A DNA stretch of 64,000 nucleotides, taken from CALXVA01 sp944392465. GTDB lineage: Bacteria > Bacillota > Clostridia > TANB77 > CAG-508. The DNA lies in the NCBI GenBank assembly GCA_963931155.1, contig OZ006978.1, positions 496,001 through 560,000 on the forward strand. Reading direction: 5' to 3'. The notes beneath the pieces are model-generated. The model saw nothing but the letters and a program-made list of their open reading frames with translations, had not been told where the DNA came from and did no database searches. This document shows positions 47,027 to 56,177 of the stretch, one piece after another (position 1 is the stretch's first letter; the number at the start of each line of letters is the position of its first letter). A program made the translations under genes and the position numbers.

Positions 47027-48859
47027 TTATTTTATATAGTTTTGTACTATGTTTTTTACTTTTGGCAATAAGTAATGGCTTCCTCCCCTATTTTCTACAT
47101 TTTCTACCATATTTATTGTTAAAAGTTGCTCATCATCGTCATCACTTACCACAATAGTATTAAACCAACCTAATTCCTCACCATTTTCGTCCTTTGATGC
47201 TTTTAGTTCTGCAGTACCTGTTTTTCCTGCCATGGTTACTCCGCTTATTTTTGCTGCATGACCTGTTCCATTGCTATTTTCTACTACTTGAACTAAGTCA
47301 TCTCTTATTTCATCTGCAGTTTGCTTTGAAAATGCATCTTCTACTAAATATTCTGCTTCTCCATTATATTCTAATACAGGTTTTATCATATTTCCATCAT
47401 TTACGAATGCTGAATATATACTTGCCATATGTAATGGATTTACTAATACTTTACCTTGACCATATCCTGAATCTGCTAATTGTATTTCTGAAGAGAAAGT
47501 GTCACTATCTGAATATTGTGATGCAGACATAGATACAGGGAAATCTACTGATTTATTAAATCCTATTTTTGTTAACTGTTCTGCTAAAGTTTTAGCTCCT
47601 ATTTTTATTGCAGCTTTTGCAAAATATATATTGTCTGAATATATTAAAGCATTTCTTAAATTAGCTTTTCCTCCATAGGTTGTAAGTGTTGTAATCTTAT
47701 AATCACCCCAACTTGAATCTTTTTGCCAACTCAATCCACTTGTTCCAAAATCTTCACTAGCTGTAAAGCTATCAGTATTTAATCCAATTGCTCCTGTAAC
47801 AGGTTTAAATGATGATCCTGGTGCCCACGTACTCTCATATCTTGCAAACATTGGTGTATTTTCATCATTACTTAACTTATTCCATTCTGCATCTGTAAAT
47901 CCGGTTACAAAATTGTTTGAATCAAAACTTGGGAAGCTCACCATTGCTAGTACTTCACCAGTTTTTGGATTCATTGCAACAGAGAAGCCATTGTCTCCAT
48001 CAAACTCATTAAATATATTTTCTTGCAAAGTAATATCAATGGTTGTTTTTACATCTTCTCCATCTTCAACATCTGTTTCTGCAATTGATTCTATAATATT
48101 TTCGTTTGCATCTACTATTTTAATTCCAGTTCCGTTTTTGCCTCTTAATCTATCTTCAAAAGCAAGTTCTAATCCAGTTTTTCCAATCAAACTACTTTCT
48201 GTATATCCTTCTCCTTTATGAGCTTCTAGTTCTTCTGCAGTTATTCCCCTAATGTAGCCTACAAAATGAGAAGCCACCTCACCATAAGGATATTCTCTTT
48301 GTCCGTTTTCGTCATTTGTTGCCAAAACTTTATCGTTTCTATCTAGAATATCTCCCCTAGAACCTGCAACAGAATATACTCTAACTTTTTCAGTTTCATC
48401 TAGTGAAGGGAATATTAAATTAGAATTCCAATTAATGTAATATTTATTATCATCTTGCCTATCAAATGTCATAGTATAATCATAATCTAAACTTCCAGCC
48501 AAAGTATCGAAAGACATATTATATGTTACAGAATAATTTGAAGATTTTTTATCAATATTAGTACTTACATTTGTAATTTCAAAATTTGTAGCCTCTATTC
48601 CTTCATAAATATTCTTGTTTCTTGCTAAATAAGTATCCTTATCAACTCTTTCTTTGGTTGAATTAGATATCATATTATACATACTTTCATAATCTTTATT
48701 TTTCAAGCAATCCATATATGCATATAATACTTCATCTGGTTTATTTTGGTCTTTGTTTATTATATACAATGTAGTAACTACTACAGCAATTATAACAACC
48801 AACAATATTGCAACAGTAATTATTATTTTTTTATTATTTTTAGTGTTGTTTTCTTCCAT
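47027..48859 (-). CDS. Class B penicillin-binding protein (MecA_N type)
   Basis: A 610-aa peptidoglycan transpeptidase. One N-terminal membrane anchor (about 10-32), a MecA_N/NTF2-like domain (about 35-145), a PBP dimer domain with R-G-D-I-L-D-R-N (about 165) and the transpeptidase domain: S-x-x-K in P-G-S-S-F-K-P (about 345), S-x-N in Y-S-D-N (about 410) and K-T-G in A-G-K-T-G-T-A-E (about 550). This architecture is that of Staphylococcus MecA-like and clostridial PBPs, and many such proteins bind beta-lactams slowly, but resistance cannot be judged. Start ATG at 48859 after AAGGTGAAG. Confidence 0.95.
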   Translation of the reverse strand: MEENNTKNNKKIIITVAILLVVIIAVVVTTLYIINKDQNKPDEVLYAYMDCLKNKDYESMYNMISNSTKERVDKDTYLARNKNIYEGIEATNFEITNVSTNIDKKSSNYSVTYNMSFDTLAGSLDYDYTMTFDRQDDNKYYINWNSNLIFPSLDETEKVRVYSVAGSRGDILDRNDKVLATNDENGQREYPYGEVASHFVGYIRGITAEELEAHKGEGYTESSLIGKTGLELAFEDRLRGKNGTGIKIVDANENIIESIAETDVEDGEDVKTTIDITLQENIFNEFDGDNGFSVAMNPKTGEVLAMVSFPSFDSNNFVTGFTDAEWNKLSNDENTPMFARYESTWAPGSSFKPVTGAIGLNTDSFTASEDFGTSGLSWQKDSSWGDYKITTLTTYGGKANLRNALIYSDNIYFAKAAIKIGAKTLAEQLTKIGFNKSVDFPVSMSASQYSDSDTFSSEIQLADSGYGQGKVLVNPLHMASIYSAFVNDGNMIKPVLEYNGEAEYLVEDAFSKQTADEIRDDLVQVVENSNGTGHAAKISGVTMAGKTGTAELKASKDENGEELGWFNTIVVSDDDDEQLLTINMVENVENRGGSHYLLPKVKNIVQNYIK

Positions 48860-49214
48860 ATACTTCACCTTTTATTTTATACCTTTCTACTATATTTAAG
48901 TTTAAATAAATAAAATAATTCCTGTTCTCCTATTTTATAACAAAACCCTTCTAAAATACGTACGGTTTAAATTGGTTTAGACTTATAAAAAAGTATTTCA
49001 ATTTTATTTATATTATTATATTAAAAGATTATTTATAAAAGAAGGCACTAAATAAAGTAGCTTATTTAATGCCTGATTAATTGATTTATATAACTTTATA
49101 TCATAAAGTATTTAGTTATTTTTCAACAACTAGTGTGCAAATATCTTGTAACTAGTGCAACTCAAAAGCCTGTCCCTAAAGATGACAAACATGGCAGAAA
49201 AGAGCCTGTCCCTT
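48860..49214. other. Intergenic region between pbp and ackA
   Basis: A 355-bp AT-rich gap. It holds the pbp leader, the ackA terminator (49043-49074) and a two-unit 36-bp tandem repeat that runs into the ackA 3' end. No gene is visible. Confidence 0.55.
49043..49074 (-). terminator. Terminator of the pta-ackA operon
   Basis: AGGCACTAAATAA pairs with TTATTTAATGCCT (one mismatch), with a T-rich stretch on the minus strand beyond it. Confidence 0.75.

Positions 49215-49223
<9 letters not shown>
49163..49223. repeat. 36-bp tandem repeat, locus 2 (two units)
   Basis: GCCTGTCCC at 49168 and 49204, exactly 36 bp apart, each followed by a TGACAAA block; ATGGCAGAAAAGA lies between them. The second unit crosses the ackA stop codon, so the repeat supplies the end of that gene. 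Confidence 0.9.
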
Positions 49224-50405
<1,182 letters not shown>

Positions 50406-50457
50406 ACTTTTACCAATCCTTTCTAATTTTATATGATCAATTTTTTTAAGAATTAAA

Positions 50458-51459
50458 TTAATCCATAGTGCTAGCTTGCACAGAAGTAATTGCAACAACG
50501 CCAACTATATCTTCACTACTACATCCTCTTGATAAATCATTTACTGGTCTTGCAATTCCTTGGCAAAGTGGCCCATAGGCTTCTGCTTTTGCTAATCTTT
50601 GTACTAATTTATACCCTATATTTCCAGCATTTAAATCTGGAAATATTAATGTGTTTGCTTGTCCTTTTATTGGACTTTCTGGAGCTTTAGATTCTGCCAC
50701 TTCTGGTACAATTGCTGCATCTAATTGTAGTTCACCATCACATACTAAATCAGGTGCTTTTTCTTTTAATAATTTTGTTGCTTCTATTACTTTTTCTGTT
50801 AAATCAGAATGTGCACTTCCATATGTTGAATATGAAAGTAAAGCAACTTTTGATTCTTTACCTGTTAATTGTTTAAAACTTTTGCTTGATGAAATTGCTA
50901 TTTCAGATAACTCTTCTGGTGTTGGATTTTCTACTAATCCACTATCTCCAAATACAAATATTCCATTTTCCCCATATTCGCAGTTAGGAACTACCATTAA
51001 AAAGAATGCTGACACTAATTTTGTTCCTGGGGCAGTTTTTAATATTTGAAGTGCTGGTCTTAAGGTATTAGCTGTTGAATGACAAGCACCTGACACTAAA
51101 CCATCTGCATCTCCTTGTTTTACCATCATTGTTCCAAAATACATATTATCTTTTAGCATTTTTCTTGCATCTTCTAAAGTTATTCCTTTTGCTTTTCTTA
51201 ACTCATAAAAAGCATTAGCATAACCTTCAAACTTCTCAGATTTTTCTGGATCTATTATTTCTATTCCTGATATATCTATATCATTTTCTTTTGCTAATTT
51301 ATCTGCTTCATCTTTATTTCCTATAAGAATGATGTTAGCAAATCCTTCTTTTTTCACTTGCTCTGCTGCTTTTAATACTCTTTTGTCTTCGCTTTCTGTA
51401 AGAATAATAGTTTTTATGTTCTGTTTTGCTTTATTTTTCAAATCGTCTATAAATGACAT
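50458..51459 (-). CDS. pta: Phosphate acetyltransferase
   Basis: A 333-aa enzyme that makes acetyl phosphate from acetyl-CoA and phosphate. It has the family segments T-I-I-L-T-E-S-E-D-K-R-V, G-M-(V)K-Q-G-D-A-D-G-L-V-S-G-A, F-L-M-V-V-P and P-D-L-N-A-G-N-I-G-Y-K, and it is the short type without the N-terminal DRTGG/BioD-like domains. Start ATG at 51459 follows AGGGAGG. With ackA and pflB it forms the acetyl-CoA to acetate route that yields ATP. Confidence 0.97.
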   Translation of the reverse strand: MSFIDDLKNKAKQNIKTIILTESEDKRVLKAAEQVKKEGFANIILIGNKDEADKLAKENDIDISGIEIIDPEKSEKFEGYANAFYELRKAKGITLEDARKMLKDNMYFGTMMVKQGDADGLVSGACHSTANTLRPALQILKTAPGTKLVSAFFLMVVPNCEYGENGIFVFGDSGLVENPTPEELSEIAISSSKSFKQLTGKESKVALLSYSTYGSAHSDLTEKVIEATKLLKEKAPDLVCDGELQLDAAIVPEVAESKAPESPIKGQANTLIFPDLNAGNIGYKLVQRLAKAEAYGPLCQGIARPVNDLSRGCSSEDIVGVVAITSVQASTMD

Positions 51460-51576
51460 AAAAAAGTACCTCCCTTTTACCTATAAGAATTTACATATAT
51501 ATTATATAGGTAAATTAAGGAAAGTACAAGCTTTTTTTAAGTTTTTCGCGTTATATAATCTGCTGATTTATACAAT

Positions 51577-52041
51577 TTAATAGTATCTATACATATTACT
51601 ATTAGAATTACTTAAAGAATTTAACATTTGATTGCTCATTTGACTATTATAATTGCTAGTATATTCATATCCTCCATTTTGATTGTAGTTTATTGGATAA
51701 ATTCTATTATTTGATATCGTAATAAATTTAATAGAATAAATATCACAATAAGTTATAGTATCACTTTCAAGTGATCTAAGTAGTATATAACTTGCTCCAA
51801 CATCAACTAATATACCAATCCTATCAACTAAATTATTCGTTCCTATTAAAAACTCAGCCCTCATTAGTTTTCCTATATTTTCTCTTAAAAATGCTGGTGT
51901 ATATATGTTATTTGTTAACATTTCTGGTGTATCTTGGTTTATAACAACATTTCTGTTCTCCTCAATAGCATTTTGCTCAATACTATTTTCTTGTTTTTTT
52001 AAATCTTGTGTTTTAGTTTTAATTTTAGAACTTTCATCCAT
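51577..52041 (-). CDS. GerQ-like spore coat protein
   Basis: A 154-aa protein. The middle part (about 49-110) resembles GerQ: F-L-R-E-N-I-G-K-L-M-R-A-E-F, then R-I-G-I-L-V-D-V-G-A-S-Y-I-L-L-R, T-I-T-Y-C-D-I-Y-S-I-K-F. N- and C-terminal parts are low complexity, rich in Gln/Asn/Glu and Asn/Ser/Tyr, as in many coat proteins. In Bacillus GerQ is needed to place CwlJ in the coat and is crosslinked by transglutaminase. Here it lies 72 bp downstream of cwlJ on the same strand, which supports the call. Start ATG at 52041 after AAAGGA. Confidence 0.78.
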   Translation of the reverse strand: MDESSKIKTKTQDLKKQENSIEQNAIEENRNVVINQDTPEMLTNNIYTPAFLRENIGKLMRAEFLIGTNNLVDRIGILVDVGASYILLRSLESDTITYCDIYSIKFITISNNRIYPINYNQNGGYEYTSNYNSQMSNQMLNSLSNSNSNMYRYY

Positions 52042-52113
52042 ATTTTTACTATTCCTTTCTTTATAAAATAAAACTTAAAATATAGCATTTACTTTTTAGC
52101 GAAGTAAACCAGC

Positions 52114-52563
52114 TTATGTATTTACATATGCTTCTGTAGGTCTATAAAAGCAATGCATTCCTAATCTTGTGTGAAATATTCCTGAGCCATTACTTGGAAA
52201 ATTAGAAGCACAATTAGGTCTAAATGGATTTAAATACCACAAGCACTCTCCTATTTCATTTAATTTATTGCCTGATAATGCCCAATCTGCTATTTCATAA
52301 TGCACATTAGTTGGATTCATATTATATATGTTTTGAGCATTATATTGTCCATTTATCGTTTCTCTTACACAATCAAATTGCCCTTCTTGGAATATTATAT
52401 TTCTTATATTGCCTCCTTGTGACACCCTTGAATATTCTCCTTCTGTTACGTACACTCTATTCATAACCACAGTTGCAATTGCTTTCATTCCGGTTATCTC
52501 CTTCCCCGTCCGAGCTTCACACTGAATTAATCTTGCTATTAGTTCTCTGTCTGAATAAGCCAT
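52114..52563 (-). CDS. cwlJ: Spore cortex-lytic hydrolase CwlJ, with three +1 shifts at CGG
   Basis: A ~148-aa SleB/CwlJ-family (Hydrolase_2) enzyme that degrades cortex peptidoglycan at germination. Read literally there is an open frame of 149 residues with C-E-A-R-T-G-K-E-I-T-G-M-K. That motif does not fit the family, whose core is E-A-x-G-E-G-x-x-G-M. Starting from GCT (residue 17), three successive CGG codons, each meeting the frame left by the previous shift, give E-A-G-G-E-G-D-N-G-M-K, which has the family's spacing and the conserved Glu20. Because three C are skipped the frame is regained. The rest matches CwlJ: V-V-M-N-R-V, I-F-Q-E-G-Q-F-D-C-V, C-L-W-Y-L-N-P, M-H-C-F-Y-R-P-T. Start ATG at 52563 after GAGGTGG. 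gerQ-like gene follows. Confidence 0.9.
   Translation of the reverse strand: MAYSDRELIARLIQCEARTGKEITGMKAIATVVMNRVYVTEGEYSRVSQGGNIRNIIFQEGQFDCVRETINGQYNAQNIYNMNPTNVHYEIADWALSGNKLNEIGECLWYLNPFRPNCASNFPSNGSGIFHTRLGMHCFYRPTEAYVNT
52490..52512 (-). other. Triple CGG +1 shift cluster in cwlJ, residues 18, 19 and 24
   Basis: Coding strand after GCT: C GGA C GGG GAA GGA GAT AAC C GGA ATG. The three CGG are at 52510-52512, 52506-52508 and 52490-52492. Skipping each C yields G-G-E-G-D-N-G-M. The second and third are only in frame because the previous shift occurred, so they support one rule instead of chance. Confidence 0.9.
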
Positions 52564-52736
52564 AAACAAACCACCTCATTTTTATATTATGAGGTGATTT
52601 GTTTAACTGTGTTTATAAATTATTTTAATATTGTGGGATTAGTAGCATTTGAAAGTGAAGTGTACCTCTTTTTTTAGACTAATAACATAAGTAAGGCTAC
52701 ATAGCACTACCCTAACAGGAAGGAAGGTGTAGAAAT

Positions 52737-53216
52737 GTGAGTTATGCAATAATTAGAAACACCAATTATAAAATGAAAAATTTAGCTGGGATATATAGGC
52801 ATAATGAAAGGAAAAATACTAATTATTCAAATAAAGATATTAACAAAGAACACTCCAGATTAAATTATTCTATAAAAGCCCCTTACTCTACTTATGAGAA
52901 AATTTTTAGAGATACAAAAGAAAAATATAATTTACAAGGCATGATAAAAAAAGTAAGCAATGTAATGTGTGAATTTATAATTACTTCTGAGAAAGAATTT
53001 TTTAATAGTATTGGAGAAGAAGAAACAAAACACTATGAACAAGAAAAAATTACAAATGATATTGAGATTATGAGAAATGATTATAAACGTGTTATTAAAA
53101 AGTTTAATACCCTTACTAAAAGATATAGTAAGATAAAAAATATTGTGGACAAAACCATGTATAAAACAGAACAAATACAATTAGAAAATTACATGTATAC
53201 TTTTAGATGTAAATAA
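52737..53216 (+). CDS. Truncated plasmid mobilisation protein (Mob/Pre)
   Basis: A 159-aa fragment of a Pre/Mob relaxase from small mobilisable plasmids. The N terminus M-S-Y-A-I-I-R-N-T-N-Y-K-M-K-N-L-A-G-I-Y-R-H-N-E-R and the following Y-S-N-K-D-I-N and V-M-C-E-F-I-I-T-S are typical, but full Mob/Pre proteins are 350-500 aa and the catalytic His-x-Asp region and beyond are missing. The last ~9 codons lie in a 28-bp perfect inverted repeat, which may be the break point. Start GTG at 52737 behind AGGAAGG. Probably the scar of an integrated plasmid or element. Confidence 0.78.
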   Translation: MSYAIIRNTNYKMKNLAGIYRHNERKNTNYSNKDINKEHSRLNYSIKAPYSTYEKIFRDTKEKYNLQGMIKKVSNVMCEFIITSEKEFFNSIGEEETKHYEQEKITNDIEIMRNDYKRVIKKFNTLTKRYSKIKNIVDKTMYKTEQIQLENYMYTFRCK

Positions 53217-53249
53217 TTAAGTTTACATCTAAAAGTATACATGTAATTT
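53186..53249. repeat. 28-bp perfect inverted repeat at the 3' end of the mob fragment
   Basis: Perfect arms at 53186-53213 and 53222-53249 (ends AAATTACATG, inner TAGATGTAAA) with an 8-base loop. The left arm codes for the end of the mob fragment; the right arm runs into the end of the broken acetyltransferase. It may act as a terminator for both. Confidence 0.9.
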
Positions 53250-53455
53250 ATTTTTCTAATCTCATATATAATACTGGATACGGATTTCCTCGGTCATCTA
53301 ATTCATTTCTTTGATAAACTTTGAAGCCCATATGTTCATAAAAACTTTTTGCTTGTGGGTTATCTTCATTAACTGCAAGGTCATTTACATTATAGTTTTC
53401 TATTCCATAGTTTAATAATTTTTTCCTAATCCTTTTCCTCTTTCACTATTTTTAA
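53248..53455 (-). pseudogene. Broken GNAT acetyltransferase, C-terminal fragment
   Basis: Reading the minus strand gives G-I-E-N-Y-N-V-N-D-L-A-V-N-E-D-N-P, then A-K-S-F-Y-E-H-M-G-F-K-V-Y and L-Y-M-R-L-E-K-stop. These are the C-terminal motifs of GNAT N-acetyltransferases (N-x-x-A-x-x-F-Y-x-x-x-G-F). Upstream the R-G-K-G-L-G-K box is followed by six A where seven would be needed, causing a frameshift, and the gene stops abruptly near 53455 where foreign sequence begins. No CGG is involved, so this is ordinary decay. Confidence 0.72.
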
Positions 53456-53470
53456 TAAAATTCTGTCCTT

Positions 53471-53579
53471 TCCGTGCAATCCGTGCAAAAATCGCACTAA
53501 ACAAATCTCCGTATTGACTGATACTGCTGGATTATAAAGGATATTTTTCCGTGCAGTTCGTCCGTGCAATTTCCGTGCA
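53471..53579. repeat. Cluster of five TCCGTGCA repeats
   Basis: TCCGTGCA occurs at 53471, 53480, 53548, 53561 and 53572, all in the same direction, separated by 9, 68, 13 and 11 bp. Such arrays are usual for recombinase arm sites or replication-initiator iterons. It lies where the acetyltransferase fragment is cut off and 145 bp before the tRNA-Tyr gene; I infer an end of a lost mobile element. Confidence 0.65.
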
Positions 53580-53724
53580 GAAACAAAAAAACAATAAAAA
53601 ATGGTAAATAATTTTGAATGTAATTTGAATAATGAAAGTATCTAAAATAAACTAATATCAATACTTACAAATAATTTTGAATAAAAATAAAAAAAGCTGA
53701 AATCGGTTAAAATTTCAACTTTAT

Positions 53725-53810
53725 TGGTGGGCAGGGATGGATTCGAACCATCGTACTCAAATGAGAACAGATTTACAGTCTGCCGCCTTTAGCCACTCGG
53801 CCACCTACCC
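53725..53810 (-). tRNA. tRNA-Tyr (GTA anticodon)
   Basis: 86 bases including an encoded CCA. Acceptor GGGTAGG pairs with CCTGCCC, anticodon stem CAGACTGTAAATCTG with anticodon GTA, long variable arm and T arm GGTTCGAATCC. These are the marks of a class II bacterial tRNA-Tyr. Confidence 0.97.
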
Positions 53811-53852
53811 AAAATATAAATTTATTAAATAAAGTTAATTATTTAATAAAAA

Positions 53853-53929
53853 TGGTGCGCCCTCAAGGATTCGAACCTTGGACCTACCGGTTATGAGCCG
53901 GTTGCTCTAACCAACTGAGCTAAGGGCGC
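53853..53929 (-). tRNA. tRNA-Met (CAT anticodon)
   Basis: 77 bases with encoded CCA. Acceptor GCGCCCT pairs with AGGGCGC; anticodon stem-loop CCGGCTCATAACCGG with CAT; T arm GGTTCGAATCC. The body resembles elongator tRNA-Met of Clostridia; CAT could also mark tRNA-Ile2 (lysidine-modified), which I think less likely. It lies 42 bp upstream of tRNA-Tyr, probably cotranscribed. Confidence 0.93.
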
Positions 53930-54149
53930 ATCTTGAACGCAATTAAAAGTATAAATCATTTTAGATATATTGTCAATACATTTTAAGAAAAAAATCTTTT
54001 TTTCTTAAAATTTTTTATGAATTTTTGAAATTTTAGTATGATAATTATTAAATATATTTTTCTAAATGTACTTTTAATTTATTTTTAAGTATGTTTTTTT
54101 ATTTTTTGGATAATATAATATAAAATTATATCGAAAGGATTGATTATTA

Positions 54150-54344
54150 ATGAAAATTATTGATAAAATAGCTCTTGCACTAGTTATCATTGGGGCTATT
54201 AACTGGGGATTAATTGGAATATTTAATTTTAATTTGGTTGACACAATATTTGGTACAATGTCTATAATTAGTAGAATAATTTATGCTTTAGTTGGTATTT
54301 CTGGATTATGGGCTATTCGATTACTTTTTGTAGATAATGACTAG
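54150..54344 (+). CDS. DUF378 small membrane protein
   Basis: A 64-aa protein with two membrane segments and the family patterns A-I-N-W-G-L-I-G-I-F-N-F-N-L-V-D and R-I-I-Y-A-L-V-G-I-S-G-L. DUF378 proteins are common in bacteria; function unknown. Start ATG at 54150 after GAAAGGA. Monocistronic, between the tRNA genes and the IS element. Confidence 0.88.
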   Translation: MKIIDKIALALVIIGAINWGLIGIFNFNLVDTIFGTMSIISRIIYALVGISGLWAIRLLFVDND

Positions 54345-54362
54345 ATATTGTAATTTAATAAA

Positions 54363-55106
54363 TCATAACCACCAGTAAAACTGGTGGTTTGCTCTTAGCC
54401 TAGAAGGCTTTTGTACTGGCACTTCTGGGCTTAAGCCCTACTGAACGGTTTCGCCAACCGCATTTCTTTCTCAGGCTACCACTTAAGTGGTCCTAACCCC
54501 TTTTTCATTTTTCTTTCTTTCTCTTTTTCTTCTCTCTCAAATGGATCTATATATTCTTTGATACTTATTTGGTCTGTTGCTATATCTTCTTGTAGTTGTT
54601 TTTTGATATATTCTTCTATTGCTTTTTTATTTTTGCCTACTGTATCCACATAATGGCCTCTACACCAAAAATGCCTATTTCCATATTTGTACTTGTAATT
54701 CGCATGCCTATCGAATATCATCAAACTACTTTTTCCTTTCAAATATCCCATTATACTTGCTACACTATACTTTGGTGGAATACTAACTAGCATATGTATA
54801 TGGTCTGGGCATAATTCTGCTTCTATTATCTCTATTCCTTTCTGCTCACATAATCGCCTTATTATTACTCCTATATCTTTTCTTATTTTTCCGTATATTT
54901 CCATCCTTCTATATTTTGGTGCAAATACTATATGATATTTGCAATTCCAAGCACTGTGTGCTAAACTATTTTTGTCCTTCATGACAAATTCCTCCTTTTT
55001 GATTTTTATTTGCGGTTGGCGAACCACATTTATTATATCAAAAAGGAGGAATTTTTTTACTCATAGCTAGAAGCTTTTAGAACCCCCTGTAAAACAGGGG
55101 GTTTTC
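54363..55106 (-). mobile_element. IS200-like insertion sequence
   Basis: A ~740-bp element with one Y1 transposase gene and no terminal inverted repeats, but with terminal hairpins: 54367-54389 (AACCACC/GGTGGTT) and 55081-55102 (AACCCCC/GGGGGTT). The left hairpin precedes the transposase gene on its strand and may block transcription entering from outside. A third inverted pair (GGTTGGCGAACC at ~55010 and its complement near ~54450) can pair with the leader and may limit transposase translation, as known for IS200. Boundaries are approximate. Confidence 0.85.
54476..54982 (-). CDS. tnpA: IS200 family transposase TnpA (Y1)
   Basis: A 168-aa single-strand DNA transposase. The HUH motif is in C-P-D-H-I-H-M-L-V-S (about residues 55-64), the catalytic Tyr in Y-V-D-T-V-G-K (about 113). 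M-K-D-K-N-S-L-A-H-S-A-W-N-C-K-Y-H-I-V-F-A-P-K-Y-R is typical of IS200-type proteins. Start ATG at 54982, preceded by AAAGGAGG; the frame extends upstream into the leader hairpin. All motifs are intact and no stop breaks the frame, so the element may be active. Confidence 0.95.
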   Translation of the reverse strand: MKDKNSLAHSAWNCKYHIVFAPKYRRMEIYGKIRKDIGVIIRRLCEQKGIEIIEAELCPDHIHMLVSIPPKYSVASIMGYLKGKSSLMIFDRHANYKYKYGNRHFWCRGHYVDTVGKNKKAIEEYIKKQLQEDIATDQISIKEYIDPFEREEKEKERKMKKGLGPLKW

Positions 55107-55147
55107 ATGATCCAATAAAAAAAAGTGGAAATCTTCCACTTTCTTTT

Positions 55148-56044
55148 TTATTCTCCTCTGCCTTCTGGCAAACTATTTGGCATTTCTATTACAACTTTTA
55201 TCTTCATTATATATTTAATAGCTCTAACAACTTTGCTATTTTTAATACGTTGCCATAATGATGGTTTAACATCAACTCTCGTTTCTTCAATATATTTTTG
55301 ATTTTCAGCTGTTTCTTCTGATGTTGGAGTAGAGGTTGTCATTGTTTCAGCTTTAGCTGTTTTAGCTTTTGTTTCAACTGATTCTTCTACTTTTTCTTCT
55401 ACAACTGGTTGTAATGTTTCTTCTGGTGCTGGAATTAGTTTTAATGCATCTGCTACTTCTATTCCTATATAGCTTAGAGCTTTTGATTTATCTTCTATTC
55501 TTTCCATATCTATTTCTATATGTAAGTTTGTTTCTAGGTTTCCTATTCGTGCATTTATTAATTTCAAAGCATCTTTGTAATTATCAGATGTATTTGACTT
55601 TGCTCTTCCTATAACTCCTAAAGTCTCTATTATATCCTCTGAAAAGTCTTCTGAAATATTTTTTATTTGCTCTTTCCATCCATCAGATTTTGTTTCCACA
55701 GCTTCTAAAACTGATTTTAAGGTTGATGCTAATGATATATTCTTTTCTCTTTGTCTTATTAATTCTTCTATTCTCTTTGTGTTTTCTTCAAATTGATTTG
55801 TTGCATACTCAACCAAACCATAAGCTGCTTTATATACACTTACAGGAAAGTTCTTTTTCTTTGGATATTCTATTAAATAAGTTTTTATTGATTCTATTAA
55901 ATCTTTAAAATACGCATCATCTTCTAATTGAATGATTTGTTTTTTGCTATTTGGATTAATTAATTTTTGTACTTTATCAATATTTGATAAAATCTTTTCT
56001 TCCGTGATTACCATTCTCACGTTTACTATGCCAGATCTAGACAT
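55148..56044 (-). CDS. Helical cytoplasmic protein, unknown
   Basis: A 298-aa protein, mostly helical with coiled coil (about 85-125, E-E-N-T-K-R-I-E-E-L-I-R-Q-R-E), a Glu/Val/Thr/Ala-rich low-complexity linker (about 205-250) and a basic C terminus (W-Q-R-I-K-N-S-K-V-V-R-A-I-K-Y-I). I do not recognise a family. Start ATG at 56044 after GGAGGTAAGG. It could be a toxic-anion-resistance or envelope protein of the TelA type; this is only a loose resemblance. Confidence 0.6.
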   Translation of the reverse strand: MSRSGIVNVRMVITEEKILSNIDKVQKLINPNSKKQIIQLEDDAYFKDLIESIKTYLIEYPKKKNFPVSVYKAAYGLVEYATNQFEENTKRIEELIRQREKNISLASTLKSVLEAVETKSDGWKEQIKNISEDFSEDIIETLGVIGRAKSNTSDNYKDALKLINARIGNLETNLHIEIDMERIEDKSKALSYIGIEVADALKLIPAPEETLQPVVEEKVEESVETKAKTAKAETMTTSTPTSEETAENQKYIEETRVDVKPSLWQRIKNSKVVRAIKYIMKIKVVIEMPNSLPEGRGE

Positions 56045-56177
56045 TGTAAACCTTACCTCCTTTATCCTATGTAATGCTTATTTCCGTAAGAAAAACTCCC
56101 TCTTTATAGGATTTTATTTTTTTGATTTCATTATAATTTTATTACAACTTTTTGCGTTAGTCAATACTTTTTTACAA

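Noticed and set aside
52114..52563. Taking the CGG in cwlJ as a normal arginine codon and so as evidence against the shift rule
   Set aside because: The literal motif does not fit the family and is one residue too long, while three shifts restore the conserved core exactly.
53248..53455. Explaining the acetyltransferase break by a CGG shift
   Set aside because: The frame is lost at a run of six A and the gene is also cut off; no CGG is there, so it is ordinary decay.
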